Shown here: positions 17,874 through 27,793 of the stretch, piece after piece
How the letters are laid out: the number at the start of each line of letters is the position of its first letter
Numbering within the stretch: position 1 is the first letter of the stretch
Assembly: GCA_038961845.1 (NCBI GenBank)
Contig: CP152408.1
Location: 1,612,001-1,676,000, forward strand
Source of the DNA: Xylophilus sp. GW821-FHT01B05
Lineage (GTDB): Bacteria > Pseudomonadota > Gammaproteobacteria > Burkholderiales > Burkholderiaceae_C
DNA: 64,000 bases
Reading direction: 5' to 3'
Translations under genes and position numbers: made by a program
The notes under the pieces: model-generated
Seen by the model: the letters and a program-made list of their open reading frames with translations, nothing else
The model's database searches: none
Told to the model about the DNA's origin: nothing

Positions 17874-18371
17874 ATGGCCTTCGAAGACGATCTGGACCGC
17901 TACTTCCGCCTGCGCCCCACGGCGCCGGCCGGGCCGATCCGTGCCACGCGGCTGCTGATGCGCACCGCCGTCTTGCTGGAGGCGCGCATGGACCGTGCGC
18001 TGGCGCAGCACGGCCTGCTGATGCGCGAGTACCTGGCACTGGCCTTTATCTCGCTGCACAAGGGCGAGCGGCTGCGGCCGTCTGAGCTCAGCACCTCGCT
18101 CGACGCCAGCCGCACCCAGGTCACGCGCCTGCTCGACGCGCTGGAGTCGCAAGGCCTGGTCGAGCGCCAGGCCGCCGTCGAGGACCGGCGCGCGCTGCAA
18201 CTGGCGCTGACGCCGGCCGGCAGCCGCAAGCTCAGTGCCGCCGCGCCCGACGTGCACGAGGCCTACCGCCAGAGCTGGGCCACGGTGGGCGATGACTTCG
18301 ACGCCACCTTGCGCGGCCTGCGCGCCGTCAACACGCAATTGGAGGCAGACGGCGAAGGAGCCGCGCCGTGA
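17874..18371 (+). CDS. MarR-family transcriptional regulator
   Basis: The protein has 165 residues with the winged-helix core LRPSELSTSLDASRTQVTRLLDALE cut across about 65-90 and the wing QAAVEDRRALQLALTPAG. This is the MarR/EmrR pattern, in which a dimer represses an efflux operon and is released by a small phenolic or drug ligand. ATG 17874 is chosen because GGAG (17864-17867) is six bases upstream; ATG 17868 would touch it. The stop overlaps the GTG of the downstream MFS gene by four bases (GTGA), so regulator and pump are coupled. The upstream inverted repeat is its likely operator. Confidence 0.92.
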   Translation: MAFEDDLDRYFRLRPTAPAGPIRATRLLMRTAVLLEARMDRALAQHGLLMREYLALAFISLHKGERLRPSELSTSLDASRTQVTRLLDALESQGLVERQAAVEDRRALQLALTPAGSRKLSAAAPDVHEAYRQSWATVGDDFDATLRGLRAVNTQLEADGEGAAP

Positions 18372-19942
18372 GCAGCCTGCCGGGCGCCGCCCTGCTGCGC
18401 CTGTTCCCCCGTACCGAGAAGAAAAGCCTGCTGATGCAACTGCTGGGGCTGGTCACGGCGGTGGAGTTTTTTGAGAACCTGATGTTCGTCTTTGGCTCGG
18501 CCCACATCATGGGCGGGCTGGACGCGGCGCCGCGCGAATTCGTGCGGGTGCAGGCCGCCTACGCCGTCGGCAGCATGCTGATGATGCTGGCCCAGCAGCG
18601 GCTGGCACGCCGCTTTGGCTACCGCAGCTACCTGGCGGGCGGCTTGCTGCTGTTCATGGCCGGCCTGCTGGCCTGCGCCAACAGCAGCAGCCTGGCCGGC
18701 ATGACGGCCGCGCGCTTTGTGCAGGGCCTGGGCGGCGGCACCTTCTTTACCAGCAGCCGCATCCTGGTGAACCTGCTGTTCCCGCTGAAGGAGCGGCCGG
18801 CCGCCACCAAGCGCTTCATGCTGTGGATCTTCGGCGCCTCTGCGCTGGCGCCGGCCATGTCGGGCTGGCTGATCCAGGAGCAGGGCTGGCAATGGGTGTT
18901 TTACGCCGCGCTGCCGCCGGCTGCGCTGGCGCTGGCGGGCGTGTGGCTGCTGATGCCCGAAGGCGCCGGGCGCGTGCCTGGCGCCCGGCTGGCCGAGCAG
19001 CCGGCACACCATGTGGCCTGGCCGCTGCTGGTATTCATTGCGGCCATCGTCTGCCTGCAGCTGGCGTTGTCGCAGGCACGCTTTGATGCGCTGGAGCACC
19101 CGGCACGGCTGGCGGCCATGGTGGGCGTGGGCGCCGTGCTGCTTGGCGCCTTTCTCTGGCACCAGTGGCAGCACCCACAGCCCTGGCTGCACCTGCGCTT
19201 GCTGCACAGCCCGGTCTATCTGGTGGGCCTGGGGCTGTACTTTTTGCACTACTTCCTGTCCAACTTCAGCGCCTACCTGTTCCCGGTGTTTGCAGAGCGC
19301 GGGTTGGGCATCACGCTGGGCATGACTGGCTGGCTCAATTCCTTCTCCGCACTGGTGAGCCTGGCCACCGCCTATGCCTATATCCGCGTGGCGCGCCGCA
19401 TGCCCAGCAAAAAGCCGGTGATGCTGGCCGGCGTGGGCTGCGCCATCGCCGCGGCCTGGCTGTTCTCCAGCGTGCCGGCCGGCATCGCCGCCACGCAACT
19501 CTGGCCCGCGTTGCTGGCCAAGGGCATGTTCGGCGCGCTGCTGGTGCTGCCGGTGGCGGGGCTCACCTTCAGCGAATTGGGTGACGAGCGCTTTGGCCAC
19601 GGCTACCAGGGCAAGAACCTGATGCGGCAACTGGCCGGGTCTGTGTCCACCGCGGTGGCGGCAGTGCTGCTGCAGAACCGGACCACGGCGGTGCACGACA
19701 CGCTGGCGGCCGAGCTGTCACCCGGCCGCCCGGCGGTGCAGGACTGGCTGGCCAGTGTCGGCCATGTGCTGGCGCAGCGCGGCTATTCGCCGGAGCAGGC
19801 GCATGCTGGTGCGCTGGCGAGCCTGAGTAGCCTGCTCGATGGCCAGAGCCTGCTGCTGGCCTGCGAGGACCTCTACCGCCTGCTGGCGCTGCTGGCCGTG
19901 CTGGCAGGCGCCGTCATTCTGGTGCAGCGCCGTCTGCGCTGA
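18368..19942 (+). CDS. MFS efflux transporter, DHA2 (EmrB/QacA-like) family
   Basis: A 524-residue polytopic membrane protein with about 14 hydrophobic segments, as expected of 14-helix drug:proton antiporters. The conserved basic loop after the second or third helix (QQRLARRFGYRS) and the RFVQGLGGGTFFTSSR segment are typical. It starts with GTG 18368 inside the marR stop, so its expression is tied to that repressor. The preference for aromatic or amphipathic drugs is inferred from the EmrR-EmrB parallel, not from the sequence. No membrane-fusion partner (EmrA) is nearby, so it may act alone or with one encoded elsewhere. The last 29 bases overlap the 3' end of the convergent MFS gene. Confidence 0.88.
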   Translation: MSSLPGAALLRLFPRTEKKSLLMQLLGLVTAVEFFENLMFVFGSAHIMGGLDAAPREFVRVQAAYAVGSMLMMLAQQRLARRFGYRSYLAGGLLLFMAGLLACANSSSLAGMTAARFVQGLGGGTFFTSSRILVNLLFPLKERPAATKRFMLWIFGASALAPAMSGWLIQEQGWQWVFYAALPPAALALAGVWLLMPEGAGRVPGARLAEQPAHHVAWPLLVFIAAIVCLQLALSQARFDALEHPARLAAMVGVGAVLLGAFLWHQWQHPQPWLHLRLLHSPVYLVGLGLYFLHYFLSNFSAYLFPVFAERGLGITLGMTGWLNSFSALVSLATAYAYIRVARRMPSKKPVMLAGVGCAIAAAWLFSSVPAGIAATQLWPALLAKGMFGALLVLPVAGLTFSELGDERFGHGYQGKNLMRQLAGSVSTAVAAVLLQNRTTAVHDTLAAELSPGRPAVQDWLASVGHVLAQRGYSPEQAHAGALASLSSLLDGQSLLLACEDLYRLLALLAVLAGAVILVQRRLR

Positions 19943-21080
19943 GCCCGCCCAGGGCACGCCGCGCGCTCCAGGCCAGCACCACCGCAAAGCCCACCACCAG
20001 ATAGAGCGCGGCGGTGAGTGAGCTGCCCTGCGCCAGCAGGCCGATTACCGGCGGCCCGGCCATGAAGCCCAGGTAGCCCAGCGACGAGACCGCCGCAATC
20101 GCATGTGCCGGACTGGTGCCGGGCAGGCGCGCGGCAGCCGAGAACAGGATGGGCACCACATTGGCAAAGCCCACGCCGACCAAGGCAAAGCCGGCCAGCG
20201 CCACCCACGGGTTGGAGGTGAGCAGCACCAGCAGCATGGCGGCGGCGGCCAACAGCGCGCTGCCGCGCAGCAGCACAGCGGGTGCAACGCGGGCGCGCAC
20301 CCAGTCGCCACCGAAGCGGGTCAGTGCCATGGCGGCAGAGAAGCTGGCATACGCAAACGCTGCCTGGTGCTGTGGGCTGCCCAGTTCCTGTTGCAGGTAG
20401 AGCACGCTCCAGTCGTACATCGCGCCTTCGGCGATCAGTCCGATGCCTGCCAGCAGCCCAAGCACCAGCAGCATGCCGCGCGGCAGCTTGAAGCCGCCGC
20501 TGCCTTCACCGGCTTGGCCGGGCGGCGGCGCGGGCAGCATGCGGCGCGCCGCGAGCAGAGCGGCGGCGGCCATCAGCACGGCGACCAGCGCCAGGTGCCG
20601 CTGCGGCCAGGCCAGCAGCAGTCCACCGACCGTTGCGCCCGCCATGCCGCCGGCGCTGAACATGCCGTGCATGCCGCTCATCAGCGGCCGTCCGCCCAGG
20701 CGCTCCAGCTCAGAGGCTTCGGCATTGATGGCCACGTCGAACACGCTGTTGAAGAAGCCAAACACCACCAGCAAGGCCAGCAATGCGGCATAGCTGGGCA
20801 GCGCCAGCAGCAGCGCGATGCCCAGGGCCATGATGGGGCCGCCGATCTGCGTCACCCGCGCCGGCCCGTAGCGGCCGGTGAGCCGGCCGGCCTGGGTCAG
20901 GCCGATCAGTGCACCGACACCGGCTGCCAGCATGGCCAGGCCCAACTCAGCCTCGTTCGCGCCGTACTGGGCGCGCACGCTGGGGATGTGCACGCCCCAG
21001 GTGGCAAATAAAAAGCCCGAGCAGAAGAACTGCACGCGCGTCGCATGCCGCGCTGCGCGCAGGTAGGCGCCGCCGCTCAC
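19914..21080 (-). CDS. MFS transporter, 12-helix (YbjJ-like)
   Basis: The protein has 388 residues and about 12 hydrophobic segments in two halves, split near residue 200 by a short polar loop. The N-terminal ATWGVHIPSVRAQYG and the RLTGRYGPARV loop between helices 2 and 3 match the YbjJ/fucose-permease-like branch of the major facilitator superfamily. The substrate is unknown. Its start overlaps the end of the upstream methyltransferase gene by four bases (21077-21080), so maf, the methyltransferase and this gene are probably cotranscribed. The 3' end overlaps the convergent DHA2 gene by 29 bases. Confidence 0.85.
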   Translation of the reverse strand: MSGGAYLRAARHATRVQFFCSGFLFATWGVHIPSVRAQYGANEAELGLAMLAAGVGALIGLTQAGRLTGRYGPARVTQIGGPIMALGIALLLALPSYAALLALLVVFGFFNSVFDVAINAEASELERLGGRPLMSGMHGMFSAGGMAGATVGGLLLAWPQRHLALVAVLMAAAALLAARRMLPAPPPGQAGEGSGGFKLPRGMLLVLGLLAGIGLIAEGAMYDWSVLYLQQELGSPQHQAAFAYASFSAAMALTRFGGDWVRARVAPAVLLRGSALLAAAAMLLVLLTSNPWVALAGFALVGVGFANVVPILFSAAARLPGTSPAHAIAAVSSLGYLGFMAGPPVIGLLAQGSSLTAALYLVVGFAVVLAWSARRALGGLSADGAAPE

Positions 21081-21841
21081 CGACCGATCGCAAACACCGC
21101 GGGCGTTGCGTTGTCGGGCGTGTGCAGCGCCGGTTGCTGGCGCCAGCCCTTGATGCTGTCGCTGCGCGTGCGGCCGGCGGCCAGGGTCAGCCCGTGGCTC
21201 ACCGACAAGCGTGTGTTGTGCTGCAGCGTGCCCAGCAGGGCCTGCAGCAGCGCCGCGTTGCGGTAGGGCGTCTCTATAAAGAGCTGGCTTTGCCCGGTCT
21301 TGAGCGCCAGTGACTCCAGTGTGCGTATGCGTGTGGCGCGCTCCGCCGCATCCTGCGGCAGGTAGCCGACGAAGGCGAAGTTCTGGCCATTGAGCCCGCT
21401 GGCGGCCAGCGCCAGCAGCAGCGATACCGGTCCCACCAGCGGCAGCACGGGCAGGCCCAAGGTGTGCGCCGCGCGCACCACCGAGCTGCCGGGGTCGGCC
21501 ACGGCCGGCATGCCGGCCTCGCTCAGCAGGCCGATGTCATGCCCTTCCAGCGCTGCGGCCAGCAGCGGCCGGGCATCGAAGGCGGTCGTGTGGTCGCCCT
21601 TCTTGTGCACCTCGCGCGGCAGTTCCTGGATCTGCTGTGCCTGCAGTGGCGCGGCCAGCGGGTGCAGGGCATCGACCCGCTTCAGGTAGGCGCGCGCGCT
21701 CTTGGCGTTCTCGCAGATCCAGTGGGTCAGGCCGGCCGCGGTGCGCAGCGTGGCATCGGGCAGCACATCGGTCAGCGGGGCTTCTGTAGCGCAGCCAAAG
21801 TCCAGCGGCGCCGGCACCAGGTAGAGGGAGCCGGTTGCCAT
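21077..21841 (-). CDS. SAM-dependent methyltransferase, tetrapyrrole-methylase/RsmI-like
   Basis: The protein has 254 residues. GSLYLVPAPLD at the N-terminus, SEAGMPAVADPG and the VLPLVGPVSLLLALAASG segment follow the SAM-binding pattern of the tetrapyrrole methylase superfamily, closest to RsmI (16S rRNA C1402 2'-O-methyltransferase). It is shorter than typical RsmI (about 280-290) and its N-terminus differs (DFGCATEAPL in place of the usual GNLADIT-like stretch), so it may be a betaproteobacterial paralogue with a different target. It shares one base with the maf stop (TAATG) and four with the downstream MFS gene. Confidence 0.8.
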   Translation of the reverse strand: MATGSLYLVPAPLDFGCATEAPLTDVLPDATLRTAAGLTHWICENAKSARAYLKRVDALHPLAAPLQAQQIQELPREVHKKGDHTTAFDARPLLAAALEGHDIGLLSEAGMPAVADPGSSVVRAAHTLGLPVLPLVGPVSLLLALAASGLNGQNFAFVGYLPQDAAERATRIRTLESLALKTGQSQLFIETPYRNAALLQALLGTLQHNTRLSVSHGLTLAAGRTRSDSIKGWRQQPALHTPDNATPAVFAIGR

Positions 21842-22458
21842 TAGATATGTACTCCCGCCGCACGCAGCAGCCGGCAGGTGCGGATCAGCGGCAGGCCGAC
21901 CAGGGCGGTTGGGTCGTCGTTGTCTATGGATTCGAGCAGGGCGATGCCCAGGCCTTCGCTCTTGGCGCTGCCGGCGCAGTCGTAGGGTTGCTCGGCGCGC
22001 AGGTAGGCCTCGATCTCGGCGTCGCTCAGCGCGCGAAAGCGCACTTTCACAGCGGCCAGGTCGGAGGCTTCGAAGCCGCTGGCGGCGCAGGCCACGGTCA
22101 CGGCGGTCTGGAACACCACGGTGCGGCCGCGCATGCGCTGCAGCTGGACGGTGGCGCGGGCGTGGTCGCCGGGCTTGCCCAGCGGCTCGCCGTCGAGGTC
22201 GGCAACCTGGTCGGAGCCGATCACCACGGCGTCTGGGTATTGCCGGGCGACAGCCAGCGCCTTGGCGCGTGCCAGACGCACGGCCAGCGCCTGTGGCGCT
22301 TCGCCGGGCTCTGGGGTTTCATCCACATGTGGAGCGGCGACTTCGAAGGGCAGCCGCAGCCGCTCCAGCAGTTCACGGCGATAGGGCGAGGTCGAGCCAA
22401 GCACCAGCGGCCGCCCGCCGGAGGGCCTGGAGAAGATGGTGGCGGTGGGAAGAGTCAT
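21841..22458 (-). CDS. Maf-family nucleotide pyrophosphatase (YceF-like, m7GTP type)
   Basis: A 205-residue house-cleaning pyrophosphatase. GSTSPYRRELLERL at the start is the Maf substrate loop, GSDQVADLDG contains the catalytic aspartate, and the KVRFRALSDAEIEAYL and DCAGSAKSEG segments complete the family pattern. The motif spelling is that of the YceF subgroup, which hydrolyses 7-methyl-GTP. It is divergent from yceD with 25 bases between the start codons, the usual Burkholderiales arrangement. Confidence 0.93.
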   Translation of the reverse strand: MTLPTATIFSRPSGGRPLVLGSTSPYRRELLERLRLPFEVAAPHVDETPEPGEAPQALAVRLARAKALAVARQYPDAVVIGSDQVADLDGEPLGKPGDHARATVQLQRMRGRTVVFQTAVTVACAASGFEASDLAAVKVRFRALSDAEIEAYLRAEQPYDCAGSAKSEGLGIALLESIDNDDPTALVGLPLIRTCRLLRAAGVHI

Positions 22459-22483
22459 CCATCGATTCTCTTACACTGGCCCG

Positions 22484-23029
22484 ATGAAGAATGACTTTGC
22501 CGCCGACCACCTGGACGTGCAGGCCTTTGCCCAAGCTGCGGCTACCGTGCAGGGCGAGGCGCCGCTGCGCAAGTTCCCGCGCCTATTGGAAGAAACCACC
22601 GGCGAGGACGCTGATCGCCCGGTGCACTGGACTGCCGTGGGCGAACAGCGCACGGTTGGCGGCGCACCGCAGGACTGGCTGCATCTGGAGGGCAGCACCG
22701 TGCTGTCCATGACCTGCCAGCGCTGCCTGGAGCCGGTTGATATGCCGCTGTCCTTTGAGCGCTCCTTCCGCTTCGTGGCCGACGAGGCCGCCGCCGAGGC
22801 CGAGGACGATCTGGTGGAAGAAGACCTGCTGGTGACCAGCCGTGATTTCCCCCTGCAGGAGCTGGTCGAGGACGAGTGCCTGATGGCCCTGCCCGTAGTG
22901 CCCCAGCACGAGGTCTGCCCTATCGATGTGCCCCTGTCGGTGTCCGATCCGGACTTCGAGGCGGCCAATGCAGAAAAGCCCCATCCTTTCGCCGCGCTGG
23001 CCCATCTGCGGCCCGGCGAAAAGAAGTAG
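22484..23029 (+). CDS. yceD: YceD family protein (DUF177, 23S rRNA accumulation)
   Basis: The protein has 181 residues, begins MKNDFAADHLDVQAFA and carries the family motif MTCQRCLEPVDMPL, with a third cysteine in HEVCPID. An acidic insert (AEDDLVEEDLL) lies in the middle. YceD is required for normal 23S rRNA accumulation in E. coli and is almost always followed by rpmF, as here. ATG 22484 is preferred over an in-frame start 48 bases earlier, which would run into the divergent maf gene. Confidence 0.92.
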   Translation: MKNDFAADHLDVQAFAQAAATVQGEAPLRKFPRLLEETTGEDADRPVHWTAVGEQRTVGGAPQDWLHLEGSTVLSMTCQRCLEPVDMPLSFERSFRFVADEAAAEAEDDLVEEDLLVTSRDFPLQELVEDECLMALPVVPQHEVCPIDVPLSVSDPDFEAANAEKPHPFAALAHLRPGEKK

Positions 23030-23030
23030 T

Positions 23031-23036
23031 TATAAT
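23031..23036 (+). promoter_or_regulatory. Perfect -10 hexamer before rpmF
   Basis: TATAAT begins two bases after the yceD stop. No good -35 lies 16-18 bases upstream (the stretch is CTGCGGCCCGG), so this is only a possible extra promoter for rpmF, leaving a leader of about 135 bases. Confidence 0.4.
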
Positions 23037-23180
23037 CGAGGGCTTCGCGCGAATCCCTGGGCGTCTTGTGTGACTGACCGAATGGGCTGGCCCGGCCCAT
23101 GTTTTGTACCGTGGACCAGGCCTTTAAGCCGGGCATAAGCGCATTTCACTCACCTCTGTACCGATTCCAGGAGCCTCATC

Positions 23181-23363
23181 ATGGCAGTTCAACAGAACAA
23201 GAAGTCCCCCTCCAAGCGCGGCATGCACCGTTCGCACAACGCACTGAACGTGCCGGGCATCGCAGTGGAGCCGACCACCGGCGAAACCCACCTGCGCCAC
23301 CACATCAGCCCAACCGGCTTCTACCGCGGCCGCCAGGTGCTGAAGAACAAGTCCGAAGCCTGA
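23181..23363 (+). CDS. rpmF: 50S ribosomal protein L32
   Basis: The protein has 60 residues, starting [19 protein letters not shown] and ending in [11 protein letters not shown]. It is the small basic large-subunit protein L32, near the peptidyl-transferase exit region. A good ribosome-binding site (AGGAG near 23169) precedes ATG 23181. It sits between yceD and plsX as in most proteobacteria, which links ribosome and lipid synthesis. A hairpin with a U-rich end follows 17 bases after the stop. Confidence 0.97.
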   Translation: MAVQQNKKSPSKRGMHRSHNALNVPGIAVEPTTGETHLRHHISPTGFYRGRQVLKNKSEA

Positions 23364-23380
23364 CGCTGCCTGCACCACTA

Positions 23381-23416
23381 AGGCCCGGTGCTACTATTTT
23401 TGTAGCACGGGCCTTT
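23381..23416 (+). terminator. Terminator-like hairpin between rpmF and plsX
   Basis: AGGCCCGGTGCTAC pairs with GTAGCACGGGCCT with one bulged G and a loop of about six bases, followed by a short TTTG tract. It lies between cotranscribed genes, so it may only reduce read-through from the abundant rpmF message into plsX. Confidence 0.65.
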
Positions 23417-23469
23417 GTCTTGATGCCTGTCACTGTTTCAGGCCGCATTCGCGGCGCTGCGTACCGTCC

Positions 23470-24528
23470 ATGATCACACTGGCTGTGGATTGCATGGGCG
23501 GGGACCATGGTCCCCGCGTTACGCTGGTCGCGTGCCGGCATTTCCTCGATCGGCACGCCGATGCGGAGCTGTTGCTGGTCGGCCTGCCCGATCAGCTCGC
23601 CGGTTTTACCCACGCCCGTGCCCGTATCGTGCCCGCCACCGAGGTGGTGGCCATGGACGACCCGGTCGAGGTGGCGCTGCGCCGCAAAAAGGATTCGTCC
23701 ATGCGCGTGGCGATCCAGCAGGTCAAGGACGGTGCTGCGGCTGCTGCAGTGTCGGCCGGCAATACCGGCGCCTTGATGGCGATTGCACGCTACCTGCTCA
23801 AGACCCTGGATGGCATCGAGCGCCCGGCCATCGCCACCCAATTGCCCAACGCCAAGGGCGGCGCCACCACGGTGCTGGACCTGGGGGCCAATGTGGATTG
23901 CACGGCGGAGCACCTGTTGCAGTTCGCCGTCATGGGCGCAGCCCTGGGCTCCGTGCTCAAGAACGACGACCAGCCCACGGTGGGTTTGCTCAATATTGGT
24001 GAAGAAGTCATCAAGGGCAACGACATCATCAAGCGCGCTGGCGAGTTGCTGCGCGCGGCTGGCCGAGCCGGTGACCTGAACTTTGCCGGCAACGTCGAGG
24101 GCAACGACATCTTCAAGGGCACGGTCGACATCGTGGTCTGCGACGGCTTTGTCGGCAACGTCGCACTCAAGGCCAGCGAAGGCCTGGCCTCGGTCATCGT
24201 GGGTTTCCTGAAGGAAGAGTTCTCTCGCAACATCTTCACCAAGCTTGCTGGTATTTGTGCCTATCCGGTGCTTGCTGCGCTTAAAAAACGCATGGACTAC
24301 CGGCGCTACAACGGCGCGGCCCTGTTGGGGCTGCGCGGGCTGGTGTTCAAAAGCCATGGTTCGGCAGACGAAGTGGCGTTCGAGCAGGCTTTGGTCCGCG
24401 CGTATGATGCCGCCCGCAACCACCTGCTTGAGCGTGTGCAGGCCCGCATCGCGCATGCCGCGCCGCTCCTGCAAGCGCAGGAAGCTGCAGTGCCCGCCGA
24501 GGCCGCGGCCGCCGTGCTCCACAAATAA
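23470..24528 (+). CDS. plsX: Phosphate acyltransferase PlsX
   Basis: A 352-residue peripheral membrane enzyme that makes acyl-phosphate from acyl-ACP and phosphate, the first step of the PlsX-PlsY phospholipid route. The N-terminal [10 protein letters not shown] and the [10 protein letters not shown] motif are diagnostic, and the [17 protein letters not shown] segment follows in the second half. A second, less conserved stretch (about 258-280) is rich in Leu/Ala/Lys. The stop is two bases before fabH. Confidence 0.96.
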   Translation: MITLAVDCMGGDHGPRVTLVACRHFLDRHADAELLLVGLPDQLAGFTHARARIVPATEVVAMDDPVEVALRRKKDSSMRVAIQQVKDGAAAAAVSAGNTGALMAIARYLLKTLDGIERPAIATQLPNAKGGATTVLDLGANVDCTAEHLLQFAVMGAALGSVLKNDDQPTVGLLNIGEEVIKGNDIIKRAGELLRAAGRAGDLNFAGNVEGNDIFKGTVDIVVCDGFVGNVALKASEGLASVIVGFLKEEFSRNIFTKLAGICAYPVLAALKKRMDYRRYNGAALLGLRGLVFKSHGSADEVAFEQALVRAYDAARNHLLERVQARIAHAAPLLQAQEAAVPAEAAAAVLHK

Positions 24529-24530
24529 AT

Positions 24531-25532
24531 ATGAGACGTTATTCCCGGATCCGGGGCACCGGCAGCTACTTGCCGCCCCGTCGCCTGACCAATGCCGAAC
24601 TGGCCGCCGAACTGGCACAGCGCGGCGTCGAGACCTCTGACGAATGGATCGTCGAGCGCACCGGCATCCGCGCGCGTCACTTCGCCGCGCCCGACGTGGG
24701 CAGCAGCGACCTCGCGTTCGAGGCCTGCCAGCGCGCGCTGGAGGCGGCCGGTGTGGGCGCGGCCGATATCGACCTGATCATCGTCGCCACGTCCACGCCG
24801 GACATGGTGTTCCCGTCCACTGCCTGCATCCTGCAGAACAAGCTGGCCCAGTCTTCTGAAGCCGCACGCGGCATCCTGGGCTGCCCGGCCTTTGATGTGC
24901 AGGCGGTCTGCAGCGGTTTTGTCTACGCGCTGACCGTGGCCGACGCCATGATCCAGACCGGCGCGGCAAACCGTGCCCTGGTGGTCGGCGCCGAAGTGTT
25001 CTCGCGCATTCTTGATTTCAATGACCGCACCACCTGCGTGCTGTTTGGCGATGGCGCCGGCGCCGTGGTGCTGGAAGCCAGCGACACGCCCGGCATCCTG
25101 GCCAGCGACTTGCACGCCGATGGCCGCCATGTCGGCATCCTCTGCGTGCCCGGCAATGTGGCGGGCGGCCAGATCCTGGGCGATCCGCTGCTGAAGATGG
25201 ACGGCCAGGCCGTGTTCAAGCTGGCCGTGGGCGTGCTGGAGAAGGCGGCCCATGCCGCGCTGGCCAAGGCCGGCAAGACCGAGGCCGACATCGACTGGCT
25301 GATCCCGCACCAGGCCAACATCCGCATCATGCAGAGCACGGCCAAGAAGCTGAAGCTGCCGCTCGACAAGCTGGTGGTCACGGTAGACCAGCATGGCAAT
25401 ACCTCGGCCGCCTCGATCCCGCTGGCGCTGGATGTGGCGGTGCGCTCCGGCAAGGTGCGCGAAGGCGATACGCTGATGCTCGAAGGCGTCGGTGGCGGCT
25501 TCACCTGGGGTGCGGTGCTCCTTAATTTGTAG
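24531..25532 (+). CDS. fabH: 3-oxoacyl-ACP synthase III (KAS III)
   Basis: The enzyme condenses acetyl-CoA with malonyl-ACP to begin fatty acid synthesis. In this 333-residue protein the catalytic triad is Cys127 (VCSGF), His260 (IPHQANIR) and Asn290 (HGNTSAAS). It is slightly longer than E. coli FabH (317), mainly at the N-terminus. The stop codon TAG (25530-25532) is part of a dispersed repeat that begins at the 3' end of the gene. It starts two bases after plsX and is followed by fabD after 69 bases, mostly repeat. Confidence 0.97.
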   Translation: MRRYSRIRGTGSYLPPRRLTNAELAAELAQRGVETSDEWIVERTGIRARHFAAPDVGSSDLAFEACQRALEAAGVGAADIDLIIVATSTPDMVFPSTACILQNKLAQSSEAARGILGCPAFDVQAVCSGFVYALTVADAMIQTGAANRALVVGAEVFSRILDFNDRTTCVLFGDGAGAVVLEASDTPGILASDLHADGRHVGILCVPGNVAGGQILGDPLLKMDGQAVFKLAVGVLEKAAHAALAKAGKTEADIDWLIPHQANIRIMQSTAKKLKLPLDKLVVTVDQHGNTSAASIPLALDVAVRSGKVREGDTLMLEGVGGGFTWGAVLLNL

Positions 25533-25586
25533 CTAGAAGCCGGCGCCCAGTATGGGCTAGAGCCGTATTTCTTCAATATTCTGCAA
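25524..25586 (+). repeat. Dispersed repeat family 1, copy at the fabH-fabD junction
   Basis: It reads TTAATTTGTAGCTAGAAGCC, then GGCGCCCAGTATGGGCTAGAGCC and finally TTCAATATTCT (segments adjacent; full span in coordinates). The TAG within TTGTAGCT is the fabH stop codon. The central GCCC/GGGC pair is conserved. Confidence 0.65.
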
Positions 25587-25601
25587 TCCATAGAAACACG
25601 C

Positions 25602-26552
25602 ATGACCTCGTTCGCTTTCGTATTTCCTGGCCAGGGCTCGCAGTCGGTCGGCATGCTCGACGCCTGGGGCGATCACCCGGCCGTCGCCGAGACACTGCGT
25701 GAAGCCTCTGATGCGCTGGGCGAGGACATCGCCCGCCTGGTCCGTGAAGGCCCCAAAGAGGCGCTGGCGCTCACCACCAATACCCAGCCCGTGATGCTGG
25801 TGGCCGGCGTGGCCGCCTGGCGTGCCTGGAAGGCCGAGGGCGGTGCCGATCCTGCGGCCGTGGCCGGCCATTCGCTGGGCGAGTACTCGGCCCTGGTGGC
25901 CTCTGGCGTGCTGACGCTGGCCCAGGCCGCGCCGCTGGTGCGCTTCCGTGCCGCAGCCATGCAAGAGGCGGTGCCGGTGGGCGTTGGTGCCATGGCCGCC
26001 ATCCTGGGCATGGATGCTTCCAAAGTGATAGCGGGATGCCAAGAGGTGACGGCGGCTTTGGCCGGTTCTGGCCATGAAGTGGTCGAGGCCGTGAACTTCA
26101 ACGACCCGGCGCAGACTGTGATCGCCGGCAGCAAGGCCGCGGTCGAGAAGGCCTGCGAAGTCCTGAAGGCCGCTGGCGCGAAACGTGCGTTGCCCCTGCC
26201 TGTGTCCGCCCCTTTCCATTCCAGCCTGATGCAGCCCGCCGCCGAGAAGCTCAAGGCCAAGCTGGCCGACACGGCATTTGCCGCGCCGCGCATTCCGGTG
26301 CTCAACAACATCGACGTTGCGGTGCAGACCGATGCGGCCGCGATCCGCGAGGCGCTCTACCGCCAGGCCTTCGGCCCGGTGCGCTGGGTCGAGTGCGTGC
26401 AGGCGCTGCAACAGCGCGGTATCACGCATGTGGTCGAATGTGGTCCCGGCAAGGTGCTGGCCGGCATGGCCAAGCGCATCGACCCGGCCCTGAGCGCCGC
26501 AGCGCTCTACGATCCGGCCACGCTGGCCGAAGTGCGGGCCCTGCTGGCCTGA
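25602..26552 (+). CDS. fabD: Malonyl-CoA:ACP transacylase
   Basis: It moves malonyl groups from CoA to ACP for chain elongation. The protein has 316 residues. The nucleophile is Ser91 in AGHSLGEYSA, and QGSQSVGML near the N-terminus forms the oxyanion region. The histidine of the Ser-His dyad lies in SAPFHSSLM, and the conserved arginine in VRFRAAAMQ binds the malonyl carboxylate. All catalytic elements look intact. It is separated from fabH by a dispersed repeat and from fabG by 39 bases. Confidence 0.97.
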   Translation: MTSFAFVFPGQGSQSVGMLDAWGDHPAVAETLREASDALGEDIARLVREGPKEALALTTNTQPVMLVAGVAAWRAWKAEGGADPAAVAGHSLGEYSALVASGVLTLAQAAPLVRFRAAAMQEAVPVGVGAMAAILGMDASKVIAGCQEVTAALAGSGHEVVEAVNFNDPAQTVIAGSKAAVEKACEVLKAAGAKRALPLPVSAPFHSSLMQPAAEKLKAKLADTAFAAPRIPVLNNIDVAVQTDAAAIREALYRQAFGPVRWVECVQALQQRGITHVVECGPGKVLAGMAKRIDPALSAAALYDPATLAEVRALLA

Positions 26553-26591
26553 GCCGGCAGCCCCGCCGCCAAACTTATTCAAGAGGCTTTG

Positions 26592-27697
<1,106 letters not shown>

Positions 27698-27793
27698 TCG
27701 GCCAGCTGACACTGCGACTGCGGGCGGCGGCTTTATTCCAAACCGCACGCGCCGACCAGCCACTGTTCAGCGCTTCCAGAAAGGTTTGCCGGC

